DNA from: Lasiodiplodia sp. COLG20 | Lineage: Eukaryota > Ascomycota > Dothideomycetes > Botryosphaeriales > Botryosphaeriaceae | Direction: 5' to 3' | DNA length: 64,000 bases | Assembly (NCBI GenBank): GCA_009801085.1 | Contig: VNWV01000002.1 | Span: 3,968,001-4,032,000, forward strand | Made by a program: the position numbers and the translations under genes | Shown here: positions 20,886-30,577 of the stretch, one piece after another | Numbering within the stretch: the first letter of the stretch is position 1 | Layout of the letters: each line of letters opens with the position of its first letter | The notes under the pieces: model-generated | Told to the model about the DNA's origin: nothing | The model's database searches: none | What the model saw: the letters and a program-made list of their open reading frames with translations, nothing else

Positions 20886-21931
20886 TTACCTCCTCGAGCT
20901 GCCACCACCAATGTCCTGCCCCAGCTTGTACCCGCTGATCTTCTCCCACTCAATCTTCTGCCTAGTGATGGGCAGCTGCCTGCGCAGGCCCTTGAACGCG
21001 CCCTCGCTCAAGCTCGCAAACGCCCTGTTCAGATCCTCCTGGTACTTGCGCTCCGCCGCCGCCAGCGCCCTCACGATATCGCTCGCGCTCCCACCACCGC
21101 CATTCGCCGAAATCGGCTTCTCCGTCAGCATGCGCACGTTGCCATCCTCGTAGTAGTGCACGTCGACCTTGATGCTGCCCGTGATGGCGCCGCCGGCGGG
21201 ATCGACGACGTACGCGCTGCGCCAGCGGCCGTTCCAGAAGTTGTTGGGCGAGTACTTGTTGCTGACGAGCACGACGGCGACCTTGCTGTCTTCCTCGGTC
21301 GGGTAGACGCCCAGCGCGGCGGCCGGGTAGTGCTCCGCCGCGTGCGCCTGCAGCGCCTTCAGCAGCGACTTGACCAGGTCCGCCTGCGCGCCCTCGAGCA
21401 CGTGCGACTGCACGTCCGACGCCTTCTGCGTGATGTGGTCGAAGGCGAACGAGGATGACGCGGCGACGTCGTAGTAGCGGCCGTCGCCGAGCGAGTTGTA
21501 CGGGCTGATGACGACCTGTGCGGGGGAGAAGAGGGGGGACGCGGGTGTCAGCTTTCTAAGATCCAGCTCACGACATTGCAGGAGCGAAGGGTATGAGTGT
21601 GCGCCGGTGATGCCGGGGGGTCGAGCTTACAGCTTCGCTGCCGCCAGGGAGCTTGGTCGTCGCGAATTGCTCCTCGTTGTACTTCTGGTAGGCGGGGGCC
21701 AGGGCCGAAACGTCCTCGCTGCCGGTGATAGACTTGATAGCTACGGAACGGATTCAAGTGAGTATGTGGGGCGGTCTCGGGGAGTTCGGGGGCTCGCTCA
21801 TACCGGAGGTGACGTTGGAGAGCTGTAGGCTGGTTAGCTGGGAAACGACGGAGGGGCAGGAGCGTTGGACGAACCTCTCCTGGCGGGGCAGACTCGATGA
21901 ACGAGCTCAATGCGGCGTCGCTGGCTGCCAT
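20886..21931 (-). CDS. CAP1: F-actin-capping protein subunit alpha
   Basis: CapZ alpha pairs with the beta subunit to cap actin filament barbed ends at cortical patches. Four exons: 21931-21875, 21822-21804 (a 19-nt microexon), 21740-21631 and 21515-20886; 271 residues, the normal length. The start MAASDAALSSFIESAPPGE and LSNVTSAIKSI fit the family's N-terminal helices. LAPAYQKYNEEQF, VVISPYNSLGDGRYYD and KYSPNNFWNGRWRS.Y are highly conserved, as are the C-terminal RRQLPITRQKIEW and the actin-binding tentacle at about 250-271 (YKLGQDIGGG). The last codons run straight into a GT-AAG-like sequence, but the TAA there gives the expected end. Lsb5 and the Ste20-type kinase in this window act on the same cortical actin machinery; linkage is not evidence of co-regulation. 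Confidence 0.95.
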
Positions 21932-22332
21932 GGTGCGGGATTGTATGGTAACGGGTAGAGGCGTAAGAGAGGTTGAGCGAGCTCAGGGATGCAGCTGTGT
22001 TGTTGTCGTTGCGGGAGATCGTCGCGGGGTCGGCGGTGGTGTTGAAACCCCCGGGCACCGCCGCAGGGACCGCTTTCACGATGACGCTACCCGGCGAGGA
22101 CGTCAAAAACGAGCCAGAAATTATCACAGAGCAGAGCATCGAACCACAGTTGCACGGAAATATAAGAAATTAATTAAAGAGGCAAGCCCGTCCCAATTTA
22201 ACCCAGGAAAATGGATATCGTAAGTCGCTGTTGTTCCCCCTTGAGCCCGTCCCAAAACGCCATATCGTGCTTGCCATAAACCTATTCCTCCTGCACCATA
22301 CTCATACAAATCTCAGAGCGAAGCGCACACAG
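21932..22332. other. Intergenic, CapZ promoter region
   Basis: Upstream of CapZ alpha and downstream of the 22333-24459 gene. No feature beyond presumed promoter. Confidence 0.5.
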
Positions 22333-24459
22333 CTACTCGATACTCATCTTCATGAGTCCATCGTTCGTGTCCGTCATACCCTGTAGCCCGACCCTCTTCG
22401 GTCCTAAGCTCGGGGTGACGCTCATTGTGCTTCCTCCACTGTTGGACCTCTCGCCATGGCCATTATTAGTGCCATTTCCGACGATAGAACTCTCCCTGCT
22501 CGTCTTGGTCGGAGCCCACATTCCCTCCCTCTGCTGCGGCGATTGTGACAACACCGGGCTGTTGGTAACGCTCAAGCCAGGAGACACGGCCCGTCGCTTT
22601 ATGGAATTAACGTCGAAGTCGTCATCCCTGCGGCGCTTCTTCTTCAGGCCCTCGGCGGCAGTGGGAGGGACCATTGGTTGTGGCGTTGATCCACGCGACA
22701 AGAGATCATCCTTGTTGACGTCCGAAGTGGACATCCTGTGGCGGTACTGCGCCATGGAAGCGACCGGGGAATCCATGTTGATATCATCGCTGATAGCAGA
22801 GGAGCTGCCGCGGCCTAAGAACGGAGGCGGCGGGGTGTGTCTGCCATCCTGGATGCTCCAAGATGGTCTCTCGGCGCTCTTCCACGGCTGCAAGTTGAAG
22901 GCTCCAAAGAGGCCTTTTCCGTTAGCTGCAGCTGCGGCGGCAGCCATTTCTTCCATGTCCATGCCGGTATCCTCTGGTATGTCCTCAAGGTCGTTCAGGC
23001 CCGGCACTGCCGGGAGGAGACTGGGTGAAGAGTTTGCGGTGATGGATCCTTCGCGACCTGTCGTGGACGTCGCATCGCTCTCACGGACCTGGCGGATAAT
23101 CTCGGCCTCGCGCTTGACCTCGCTGTCGACCGGAGCGCTCTCTTCGAAGAGCTCTGCGCGAATGCGACCAAACTGCCTGGATTTGGGCTGCGGGCGCGTT
23201 AGCGAACGTGAGCGAGCGCGTGACGTCAGCTCGGTCCTTACCAAAAGGTTTCCGCGCCGGACAACGGTGCGGCGTACGACGCCGGGAGTGGTGGGTGCCG
23301 GCATGCCGGCCTCGTCGCCGCTGTCGTTGCCGGAGGAGATGGTCAGGTCGTTGGCGACCATGCTCAAGCTCTCGCGCCGGGACCCCGCTTTTCTCATGAC
23401 GGCCTCGCGAGCAAAGTACCCACCGTTGGTTCCGTCGAACGGCTTTCCTGCGGGCGGAGAGCCGGGGCCTGGGCTTGCGATCGAGCTGTGGCCGCTTGCG
23501 CTGCTCGAACTCTTCCTGCTTCGCACCTTCTTCAACCTGTTTCTTTGTATTTGTAGAAAGTTCGGACCACTCGGCGAAAAGCCACCAGACCAGACGCCGC
23601 CAGGGCTTGCCACATTTGGCGGCGCGCCAAAAGGGTTGCCCGCATTCTTGTCGAGCTTAAGCACATGGGGTGTCATGACCATGGGGTCATCGTTGTCGTC
23701 GGGATCCATGGGATCGTCCTCGTCGGAGTCGCTGTCGGAAGAGTCGGAGCCCAGCATGTTGACGCTACCAAGCGAGCTGGAGACGACGCTGTTCTTTTCG
23801 TGGTGCATGCCAGGCCAGCGGGTGTGGTCGTTGTGTGGAGAGTCGAGAGCGAAGGACGTAAGATTGCCCCTCCGCTGGGGAATCATCATGCCCTTCTGGG
23901 TGATTGTCGGCGAGGAGTCAGGAGACGACTGCTCCGCCAGTGTCGAGTGGTGCAGATTCGTACATGCGCGCGCAAAGTCAAGGCCCCGGGAATGCCGGGG
24001 CAGGACGGTGGCGGGGGTGCCGTAGGTGTCTCGCGCGTCGAGCTGAGGCGACAGAGGAACGCGGCTGAACTGGGTGGGAGTCTGGAGTCCAAGGTTCGGA
24101 TCGCGCGGGGGCATCTGCAGCGACAGGCCGCGAGCTAAAAAGTCCGGTCGTCGCGGCGTGCGCGGGGTGGTGATTGTTGCATCGTCCTTGGAGGCGCGCT
24201 TCGACACGATCTTGGGTGACGGCGAGAGCTTGGGGGCCTGCGAGTCCGAGAGCGACCGGTTCTTGGAAGGCGACGCGGAGGGCGTTCTTTCATCCTGGAA
24301 CGCAGAGCTGAGCCCACCCTTCTCACCCTCGGCCTGCTCGCGCTTGTCCGAGCCGTTTGATGCACCTTGACTGCTGAAGGAGCCTGCGAGCATCGCTTGC
24401 ACCGACGGTTGCGTCATGGAGCTGGCCTTCGACGTGGGCGAGATTCCTTCGGCTTCCAT
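22333..24459 (-). CDS. Disordered Ser/Pro-rich protein, probable conserved fungal phosphoprotein
   Basis: Starts at MEAEGISPTSK (24459) and ends at the TAG at 22333. A 54-nt stop-free segment at 23241-23188 has a good donor (gtaagg), a branch-like gctaac and a cag acceptor; splicing it joins NLL to PKSRQFGRIR and gives 690 residues (708 if retained). Conserved-looking islands stand in a disordered background: a motif near 150-170 (LPRHSRGLDFARACTNLHHS), PTITQKGMMIPQRRGN, an acidic DSSDSDSDEDDPMDPDDNDD run, QIQRNRLKKVRSRKSS, and SEVKREAEIIRQVRESD. There are many SP/TP sites, so CDK or MAPK phosphorylation is plausible. I cannot assign a name; a cell-cycle or transcription-related role is inference only. 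Confidence 0.8.
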   Translation of the reverse strand: MEAEGISPTSKASSMTQPSVQAMLAGSFSSQGASNGSDKREQAEGEKGGLSSAFQDERTPSASPSKNRSLSDSQAPKLSPSPKIVSKRASKDDATITTPRTPRRPDFLARGLSLQMPPRDPNLGLQTPTQFSRVPLSPQLDARDTYGTPATVLPRHSRGLDFARACTNLHHSTLAEQSSPDSSPTITQKGMMIPQRRGNLTSFALDSPHNDHTRWPGMHHEKNSVVSSSLGSVNMLGSDSSDSDSDEDDPMDPDDNDDPMVMTPHVLKLDKNAGNPFGAPPNVASPGGVWSGGFSPSGPNFLQIQRNRLKKVRSRKSSSSASGHSSIASPGPGSPPAGKPFDGTNGGYFAREAVMRKAGSRRESLSMVANDLTISSGNDSGDEAGMPAPTTPGVVRRTVVRRGNLLVRTELTSRARSRSLTRPQPKSRQFGRIRAELFEESAPVDSEVKREAEIIRQVRESDATSTTGREGSITANSSPSLLPAVPGLNDLEDIPEDTGMDMEEMAAAAAAANGKGLFGAFNLQPWKSAERPSWSIQDGRHTPPPPFLGRGSSSAISDDINMDSPVASMAQYRHRMSTSDVNKDDLLSRGSTPQPMVPPTAAEGLKKKRRRDDDFDVNSIKRRAVSPGLSVTNSPVLSQSPQQREGMWAPTKTSRESSIVGNGTNNGHGERSNSGGSTMSVTPSLGPKRVGLQGMTDTNDGLMKMSIE
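23188..23241 (-). other. 54-nt stop-free candidate intron in the disordered phosphoprotein gene
   Basis: gtaagg donor, gctaac branch-like site and cag acceptor. The segment adds 18 residues in frame if retained, rich in Arg/Ser (SRARSRSLTR). Splicing joins two conserved-looking segments, so it is probably normally removed. Confidence 0.7.
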
Positions 24460-25063
24460 ATTTGGCGTATGTTGCTACCGGAGCGTGTGGTACCTGGCAC
24501 GGCTTGCATTGAAGGGCATAGCGGCATCTCAAGGTGATATGAAAGGCAGAGGGCCCGGAGGGGGAGCAGTCGTGGGAGCCCTCCGGGAGCCCTCTGCCGC
24601 AGATCCCCCACGTGACGTGTACCATTGCTGCATCGGCACGGCTCGTCAATGAACCAGACCAGCGCCTCCCTGGCTTTTCTTACTGAAATTTAAACCGCTC
24701 ATCTACCCGGCTGCCACTGCAGCATTTCCCATGAGATTCGGCACGCCTGCCTGCCCAAACACATGCCAGCAATAGCCGCCAGCAACCCTGCTAGGTGGAC
24801 GTGTAAGCGAGCCCAAAGATAGCAGGCGGGTAGTTTTGAGCACGCAACCTCACGCCGCCTCGATACAAAGGACTGAAAAGCAAGCAGATGACCAAGCAAA
24901 AGTAGCTGTCCATCATTCTTCTCATTCACGTCGTTCAACAAATTCCCCGGATAAATTGCTCGTCAGTGTACCAGCGCGAGCAAGGACCACCAGCCATGTC
25001 CGCCAGTGTAACCGCGTGGGCCCAATGGCGAGGCGACCCATCGCACCGTTGCAGTGTGACCAG
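24460..25063. other. Intergenic between two minus-strand genes
   Basis: Promoter of the gene at 24459 and 3' flank of the gene ending at 25064. Nothing else supported. Confidence 0.5.
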
Positions 25064-26764
25064 CTACGACTGGACGATTGCAAGCGCGTGTTCCACATCG
25101 TCCATCGAGGCCTCCCAGATGTTAGCAATCGTTAGTCTCCACGATGTGTTATCGCGCTTCAACTTTCCCATGCACCGACAAATTAGTGGGTGGTCCGGCC
25201 GCTCTAGGAATCTAGCGCAATCGTCTTCGAAGAGCCCGACTCCTTTCCAACCCTCGTAGGTGCCATCCAGGTATGGCGGCCGGTCGTGAAAGAGATCCAT
25301 CAAGATAAAATGTTGTTTGATGGACCGGGGTTCTCGGAATGACCAACGAACTCTGGCATACAGCTCGATGATGACAGATTGGTGCTCGCGCACTGCCTGA
25401 ATTCCCACATTGAGCGCCTCACCAATGCGAAAACAAACACGTAGGGAGTTTGTGCATGAAAGCCCAAGGACCGGTGATCTCTCTTGCACGCGATCCGGGA
25501 AAGGTGGCCTTAGGATGGGCTTGAGATTCGGAGAGTGCACGTTCTTTGCTTCCGCTTTCGTGCCACTCGAGGCAAGAGTAGTTGGGGTTGCGTGAACTTT
25601 TTGGGTGTTGCTGAAGACCTGGTTCAGTATCGTTGCGGAATCTATACTTGGATCTGGTTCTTCAAGGATGTCGTTCTCCTCGTCAAACAATCCCCAGTCT
25701 TCTGCAAAAAATTCTTCCATGCCTGACTGGTCGATTGATTGTAGGGTGCTTTGCTTTGCTCTCTCACTAGAAGCAATCTGGGGTGTAGACAAGCCGGGCG
25801 TATCTTCTTGTGGCCTCTCAGCTTCCTGCACCGGCAGGCTGAGGAAAAGATCAGTATCAGAAAGTCCATCAAAGATATCAAAATCATCGGGTTCATGCTG
25901 GGTTGTGTCGATTGGAGATAAGGTCGTGGTCTTGTCACGATTGCTTTGAGTCACTGGAAGTGCATCTGCATCGAATTCCTCAAAGATCGTGCCAAGTCGT
26001 GGACTTCGTGACAGCTTGTGCCGACGTTGATGGCTGGGTATGCGCTTCGACTGTGTTAGAAAGCCAGATGGGTGGCTTGACCCACGATTCAAATAGTTGA
26101 CTCTGGAATCGTCAATATCGTCCGAAAGTCTGGGTGAACTGGTCCTGCGCTCGTAAGTAGTACTGCGCTCCCGAAAGCTGTCGCAAGAAGTCTGCTGTGA
26201 TGGTTGCGAAGAGATGATATCCATCGATGTGAGAGGCGATACGATAGATATGCTGTCATCCATGGCACTAGAGCGGTCACTTTGGGAGAGAAATGTGTTC
26301 GAACTGGAAGTTGTGTTTCCGGACATGAAATTGTGGCGTTGGTCATTGATCACAAACTTATCCGCAGCAGACCTTGGATTGAATGCGGGATCCTGAGGCT
26401 TCAGTGGTAAGAATGCAAACGGCTGGGTGCCCTCGGAAACCACACGTCTCCCACTGGTGTTTGGCCTTGGCCAGGCCTTTTCTTCGGTCGCATGTTGCTT
26501 CTTCTCCTCCGAATCTTTGACAATCTTGCGTTTTTTCAATTGAGGTTCTTCACCTTGAGATATCGCTGCTCTTTCGAACATGGATGCACCCGCAGATTTA
26601 CCCGGAGAGAGGTACTTCTGAATGAGCGGGTTCTTCCTTCGTCGGCGAGCCTCACCAGGTTGGCGAGCTTTTCGTGTCTGCTGATTAGAGACGGAAACAA
26701 GCTCAGACGGTGAAGATCTGTCGCAGTGATTGATTGGAGTGAACCCGCAGGTGCCGTGGGGCAT
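25064..26764 (-). CDS. Conserved fungal protein, basic disordered N half and folded C-terminal domain
   Basis: A single exon of 566 residues from the first ATG (MPHGTCGFTPINHCDRSS). The upstream in-frame codon is GTG, so I did not use it. Residues 30-100 are strongly basic with likely nuclear-localisation signals (RRRRKNPLIQKY, KKRKIVKD). About 100-420 are Ser/Asp-rich and disordered. The last 150 residues look folded: ILRPPFPDR, LGLSCTNSLRVCFRIGEALN, a beta-rich segment with VIIELYARVRWSFRE, FILMDLFHDRPPYLDGTYEGW, CRCMGKLKR and LTIANIWEASMDDVE. The alternation of strands with a Cys-x-Cys turn would suit an OB-like or DNA-repair-associated domain, but I cannot name it. Confidence 0.78.
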   Translation of the reverse strand: MPHGTCGFTPINHCDRSSPSELVSVSNQQTRKARQPGEARRRRKNPLIQKYLSPGKSAGASMFERAAISQGEEPQLKKRKIVKDSEEKKQHATEEKAWPRPNTSGRRVVSEGTQPFAFLPLKPQDPAFNPRSAADKFVINDQRHNFMSGNTTSSSNTFLSQSDRSSAMDDSISIVSPLTSMDIISSQPSQQTSCDSFRERSTTYERRTSSPRLSDDIDDSRVNYLNRGSSHPSGFLTQSKRIPSHQRRHKLSRSPRLGTIFEEFDADALPVTQSNRDKTTTLSPIDTTQHEPDDFDIFDGLSDTDLFLSLPVQEAERPQEDTPGLSTPQIASSERAKQSTLQSIDQSGMEEFFAEDWGLFDEENDILEEPDPSIDSATILNQVFSNTQKVHATPTTLASSGTKAEAKNVHSPNLKPILRPPFPDRVQERSPVLGLSCTNSLRVCFRIGEALNVGIQAVREHQSVIIELYARVRWSFREPRSIKQHFILMDLFHDRPPYLDGTYEGWKGVGLFEDDCARFLERPDHPLICRCMGKLKRDNTSWRLTIANIWEASMDDVEHALAIVQS

Positions 26765-27567
26765 TATGCTGCAGGGTGTTGGGTAAATCACGCATCGGAT
26801 GGCGTTGTGGATGCAGGCATGGGAGGATCAGCGATCAGCGGCTGCAGCGCGGGAAAGCGAGCGCGATCCGCCTGCTGCAGGGTCGTGGTAGCGCAGGTAC
26901 CTTGCTTTATGTGGGCTGGTCAGGTGGACTCGTCGCCATGGCGTGAGTGCTGGATTTGTGAGACGTGCACCGTTGAGAGAGGGGACTAGGTGCGGGGGTA
27001 AGTTGGGAGGGAAGGAAGGTGGAAGCCGCGGCCAGACGGCGCCGGCGATGACGGAGGCACTGGTTCATGGTGGGGCAGCAGCGCTCCTCGCAGCCCGAAA
27101 CACAACACCACGGGTCATCACGTCGGATCGCCTGCCGAGCCTGAAATTCTCTTCCGGGGCTTCTGCAGCTGCTCCCATCGTTCCCGTCACCGCCGCTCCA
27201 TTCCCCGCTTGCACGTGCTAGCATTCCTCGCCGGCATCTTCGTCAGCGCCGAGGTCGACTCTCTACGCACGCGGCTGCTGCAGCCTTCCGCTCAAAGAAA
27301 GACTCTGTCTCCCATCCAGGTACGTCCTCTCGACGGGTTCTCGCTGCGGATTCACGCGCCTGAGGTGTTGCGCATCGCCTGCCAACCGCCACACTGCCGC
27401 AACACCTTATCGCCCACCCTCGCCGCGCACTCCTCCCTCGTCGTGCCATCATACGCTGATGACGTTTTTCTAGAGTGGGCGGTAGCGAAAAACAGGTCTC
27501 CGGCTCAAGAAGACTGCTTGGCTTGCTTTCGGGCCCAAGAAAGAGAACAGCAATCCTTTCTCCAAAA
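26765..27567. other. Intergenic, divergent promoter
   Basis: Separates the minus-strand gene starting at 26764 from the plus-strand Lsb5-like gene at 27568. Contains presumed promoters and the Lsb5 5' UTR. No further gene supported. Confidence 0.5.
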
Positions 27568-29167
27568 TGTTCAGCGGCTCGGTGGGTCCTCCCTCTCCAT
27601 CCTTCAGCATATGACTGCAGCCCTTCACCATGGCCATGGCATGTGCGTATCCTATATGCACGGGCTCCCCTGGGAAAGCGGCTACGCGGGGTTCAGTTTT
27701 CCTCTCAAGTTCTGCCCCATCAACACTATCAATAGCGAGTCATGCTATGATCCGCACTGGGTCCTCAAACTCATTTCCAGCCCTGCTCCTTAACCTCCTT
27801 ATCCACGATGTCGTCCCCCGCAACGTACATTTTGCTGAAGACGTTCTACTACCTACAGAAGAAGCCGTATTCGGCTGTAACGGTCCAGATAGACCGCCTC
27901 ACCAGCGAGCAGTATGACGAGAATGATGTGGCCGGCATTGTTGACCTGGTCGAGGTCATTCGCATTCAAGAATCTGGCCCAACGGAGGCCGCACGTGCGA
28001 TCCGCAAAAAGCTGTACGTTTCAAACCTCGACGATGAGATCTTTTTCTGATGAGGCCACGTTAGGAAATATGGCAGCGTGCACCGCCAGCTGCGCGCGCT
28101 GACTATTCTCGATGGCTTGATTCAGAACGCTGGTCCGCGATTCCAGCGTGCATTTGCCGATGAGCCGTTACTTGAGCGGCTACGTATCCTCGCCCGCGAC
28201 GACATGGTCGACGCCGATGTCAGGGCAAAGTGCAACGTTCTCTTCCGGCAATGGGCTGTTGCATACAAGGGCAAGCCAGGCCTTGAAAGAATTGCCGCCC
28301 TCTACAAGCAACTGCCTCAAACAAGACGGCCCCAGCCGCATCAATCCAAGGTGATTAAGGAGACTGAAGCCGATGCCGAGAGCGCCCCATCTTCCCCCGT
28401 TACCGAAAGCCGCCCGTCTCGCAGCTCTTCCAGCGCTGCAACTTCGTCAACAATGGTTTCATTCACGCCACCTGCGCCCTTGAGCACGTCTTCATCCTTC
28501 TTCAGCCACAAGGACAAGAAGCACAAAAAGTCCAAGTCGCAACCATTCAACCTCGAAAGGGAGAAGCCAAAGATGTTGGAAACCATCGCCTCAGCATCCG
28601 TGGCCAGCACCAACCTCTTGAATGCCCTTCAGCTCATCAATCGCGAGCAGCAGCGCGTCTCAGAGAACCCCGGAGTTGTCAAGCTGTTCGACAATTGCAA
28701 GCAGCTGCGCCGGCAAATTCTGCGCTACATCCAGCTCGTGGAGTCGGACCAGTGGATCGGCAGTTTGTTGAGCGCTAACGACGAACTCGTGAAGGCCCTC
28801 ATGTCATATGAAATTATGGACAAATCAATCTCGGATGATAGTGACTCTGAGACCGAGGCGCGCGCTGTGCGCTCACCAGGGTCTCCGACCTCGCCTACAG
28901 CTGCAGCCGGGCAACTGGCTGGCCTGAACTTGGGAGAAAACCCGCCGCCGAAGCCGCCGAGGCCTGTAACTACACCTGCTGCGGCTTTCGGAAAACAAAA
29001 GGTGGAGGAGAGTGAAAGCGAGCCGGAAGAGGAAGAGGATGAAGACAACCCGTTCGCGGATAGGAACGCGGTCAAAACCCCTTATGCGGAGCCCGCGCAG
29101 TGGTGAGTCTCGTCCGCCTTAAACTTTCCTGCTTAATTGTTAATCTGGAAACAGGAGGGACATTTGA
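27568..29167 (+). CDS. LSB5: VHS/GAT endocytic adaptor, Lsb5-like
   Basis: Four exons: 27568-27582 (MFSGS, 15 nt), 27859-28013, 28065-29102 and 29155-29167; 406 residues. The tiny first exon restores the start of the domain, MFSGS-KKPYSAVTVQID, typical of this family. About 1-150 is a VHS superhelix (PYSAVTVQIDRLTS, YGSVHRQLRALTILDGLIQNAG, RFQRAFADEPLLERL, VRAKCNVLFRQWA). A Lys-rich linker follows, then a GAT-like three-helix domain (about 190-290, NLLNALQLINREQQRV, QLRRQILRYIQLVES). The C terminus is acidic with an NPF motif (EDNPFADRN), which binds EH domains of Pan1/End3-type proteins. Yeast Lsb5 links Las17/WASP and ubiquitin sorting at actin patches. The last exon replaces the apparent end QW-stop with QWRDI-stop. 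Confidence 0.88.
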
Positions 29168-29778
29168 GCCTTGGAGTGTTTTCTAGTTACGACCTACCCT
29201 ATGAACGACTGCACATTGGATATTGCGGCTTATTTTTAGACTGTTCTGCTTCTTTTTTTCCCTGGCGTGGATGTCGAAAGGTCTATACCCTCGAATTCTC
29301 TGCTAAACGAGTACTTGCTGCCTCTCTCATACGCTGACTTGGCATGGTTCTCAACGTTTAACTGCTCTTCCTCGAATTGGAAGGTACTAATTATTTTGAA
29401 ACACTCTCGGAATCATCCGCTAGAGCATTTTAACGCGACTTGGCGCAACGGCGGCAAGGGTTTTCGCGTATCGTCCCCTCCCTGATCCTACCAATCCACG
29501 CGCCCTGCTTAGCCATCCCCGCATACGTCATAGCCGCATGCATATCTCTGGGTCTCAGCCACCACAAAGTTGGCTTCTGCCCAGTCTTCATCTTCACCTC
29601 CGTACCCACTACCCGCTACTACGGCAAACATTACCAGACAACCTCGCTACCTGGACCCATTCGTATTCCTGGATCGTAAGCATCAGCCTCCCCTGAACGC
29701 AACACGCCTGCTGAACACCTATCGTACAGGGATCAAGTCTACTTATCGAGCATCTTACGCCACCAACTCGCAATCAAA
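29168..29778. other. Intergenic upstream of the first Cys-rich gene
   Basis: Presumed promoter and 5' UTR of the metallothionein-like gene at 29779. A possible 5' UTR intron (gtaagc at about 29678 to cag at about 29731) is visible. Confidence 0.4.
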
Positions 29779-29910
29779 ATGCCCGGCTCCACAACATCCA
29801 GCTCCTCGACCGCGACCTCCCTCACTAAGCCTGTTACGAAACCCGTCAAGCTGCCGTGCTACTGCGGCGACGACTGCTCGTGCTGCATCATCCCTTGCAC
29901 GGTGATGTGA
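29779..29910 (+). CDS. Metallothionein-like Cys-rich peptide, 43 residues (copy 1)
   Basis: A single-exon frame of 43 residues, below usual gene-calling limits. An N-terminal Ser/Thr tail (MPGSTTSSSSTATS) leads through KPVTKPVKLP to a Cys cluster CYCGDDCSCCIIPC with six Cys. The CxCGxxCxC spacing is that of short fungal metallothioneins, which bind Cu(I), Zn or Cd in the cytosol and protect against metal and oxidative stress. Evidence that it is real: the convergent gene at 30446-30577 has the same length, the same MPGS start, SSSTA-rich tail, KPVK hinge and CGDD core with clearly different DNA, so the protein is conserved beyond chance. It has no signal peptide, and no aromatic residue in the Cys cluster apart from one Tyr. 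Metal binding is inferred; a small regulatory or effector peptide is an alternative. Confidence 0.8.
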   Translation: MPGSTTSSSSTATSLTKPVTKPVKLPCYCGDDCSCCIIPCTVM

Positions 29911-30445
29911 GCAATACCGACAACACTACAAATGGAACTATACATAATGATGGATATGGCGGGAGCGGTGCTTATTTCTTGGCTTTAGGAAGAGCGGTTG
30001 GGCTACATGGCGCGAAGGTCTCATGGATTTATGACGAACTTGCGCTTCTATATGGCGTTGTTTTGCCATTCTGGATAATTTGGAGAATTAAGATTGTAAG
30101 ACAATCGTGGACCAGGACATTGTGCGATTGCCGATGGTTTCACACAGACATGGGGCAAGTCATTCAGAGCAAAAACAGTCAAGCCTTTCGAATTTGGGTA
30201 TAAACAACTCATGCCGCCTTAACATCATCTTCTCCTTCGTCCCTTTTGTAAACATGCGCCGCATGCGCCGGCCTCATTCTTCCTTCGGCCCATGTTGGAT
30301 GTTCGCACAGGTCGCGATTGGCATTATCGTACGCTTCAAGTCGTTTTGGTTTTACATGACGGTGCTGTGGCGAAACCACCGTTAGCATGCGAATCGTTCC
30401 CGAGCACCTTCTCCATGGAAACGGCAAGTTTGTTGCGGGGAGTAT
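29911..30445. other. Shared 3' flank of the convergent Cys-rich genes
   Basis: 535 bp between the two stop codons. Must hold both terminators and possibly overlapping 3' UTRs. No gene or clear hairpin recognised. Confidence 0.5.
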
Positions 30446-30577
30446 TTACCAAGGAATGAAGCAGCAAGTGCACTCGGCGTCGTCGCCGCACGGGCAGCTG
30501 ACGCAGCCCGTCTTGATCGTCTTGACGGGCTTGGAGATAGAGGAGGCGGTGCTGCTGGAAGCGATAGAGCCGGGCAT
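30446..30577 (-). CDS. Metallothionein-like Cys-rich peptide, 43 residues (copy 2)
   Basis: Exactly 43 residues on the minus strand, converging on copy 1. Start MPGSIASSSTASSISKPVK, then KTIKTGCVSCPCGDDAECTC and CFIPW at the end. Six Cys in CxxCxCGDDxxCxCC. Shared with copy 1: the MPGS start, the SSSTA tail, the KPVK hinge, the CGDD core and a CC-x-IP end; the rest has drifted, and the Cys order is altered (CVSCPCGDDAECTCC against CYCGDDCSCC). The two therefore look like an inverted duplication that has diverged, possibly with distinct metal preference. Inferred role as for copy 1. Upstream (30578 onward) must hold its promoter, about 1.8 kb shared with the MTA phosphorylase gene on the other side. 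Confidence 0.8.
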   Translation of the reverse strand: MPGSIASSSTASSISKPVKTIKTGCVSCPCGDDAECTCCFIPW

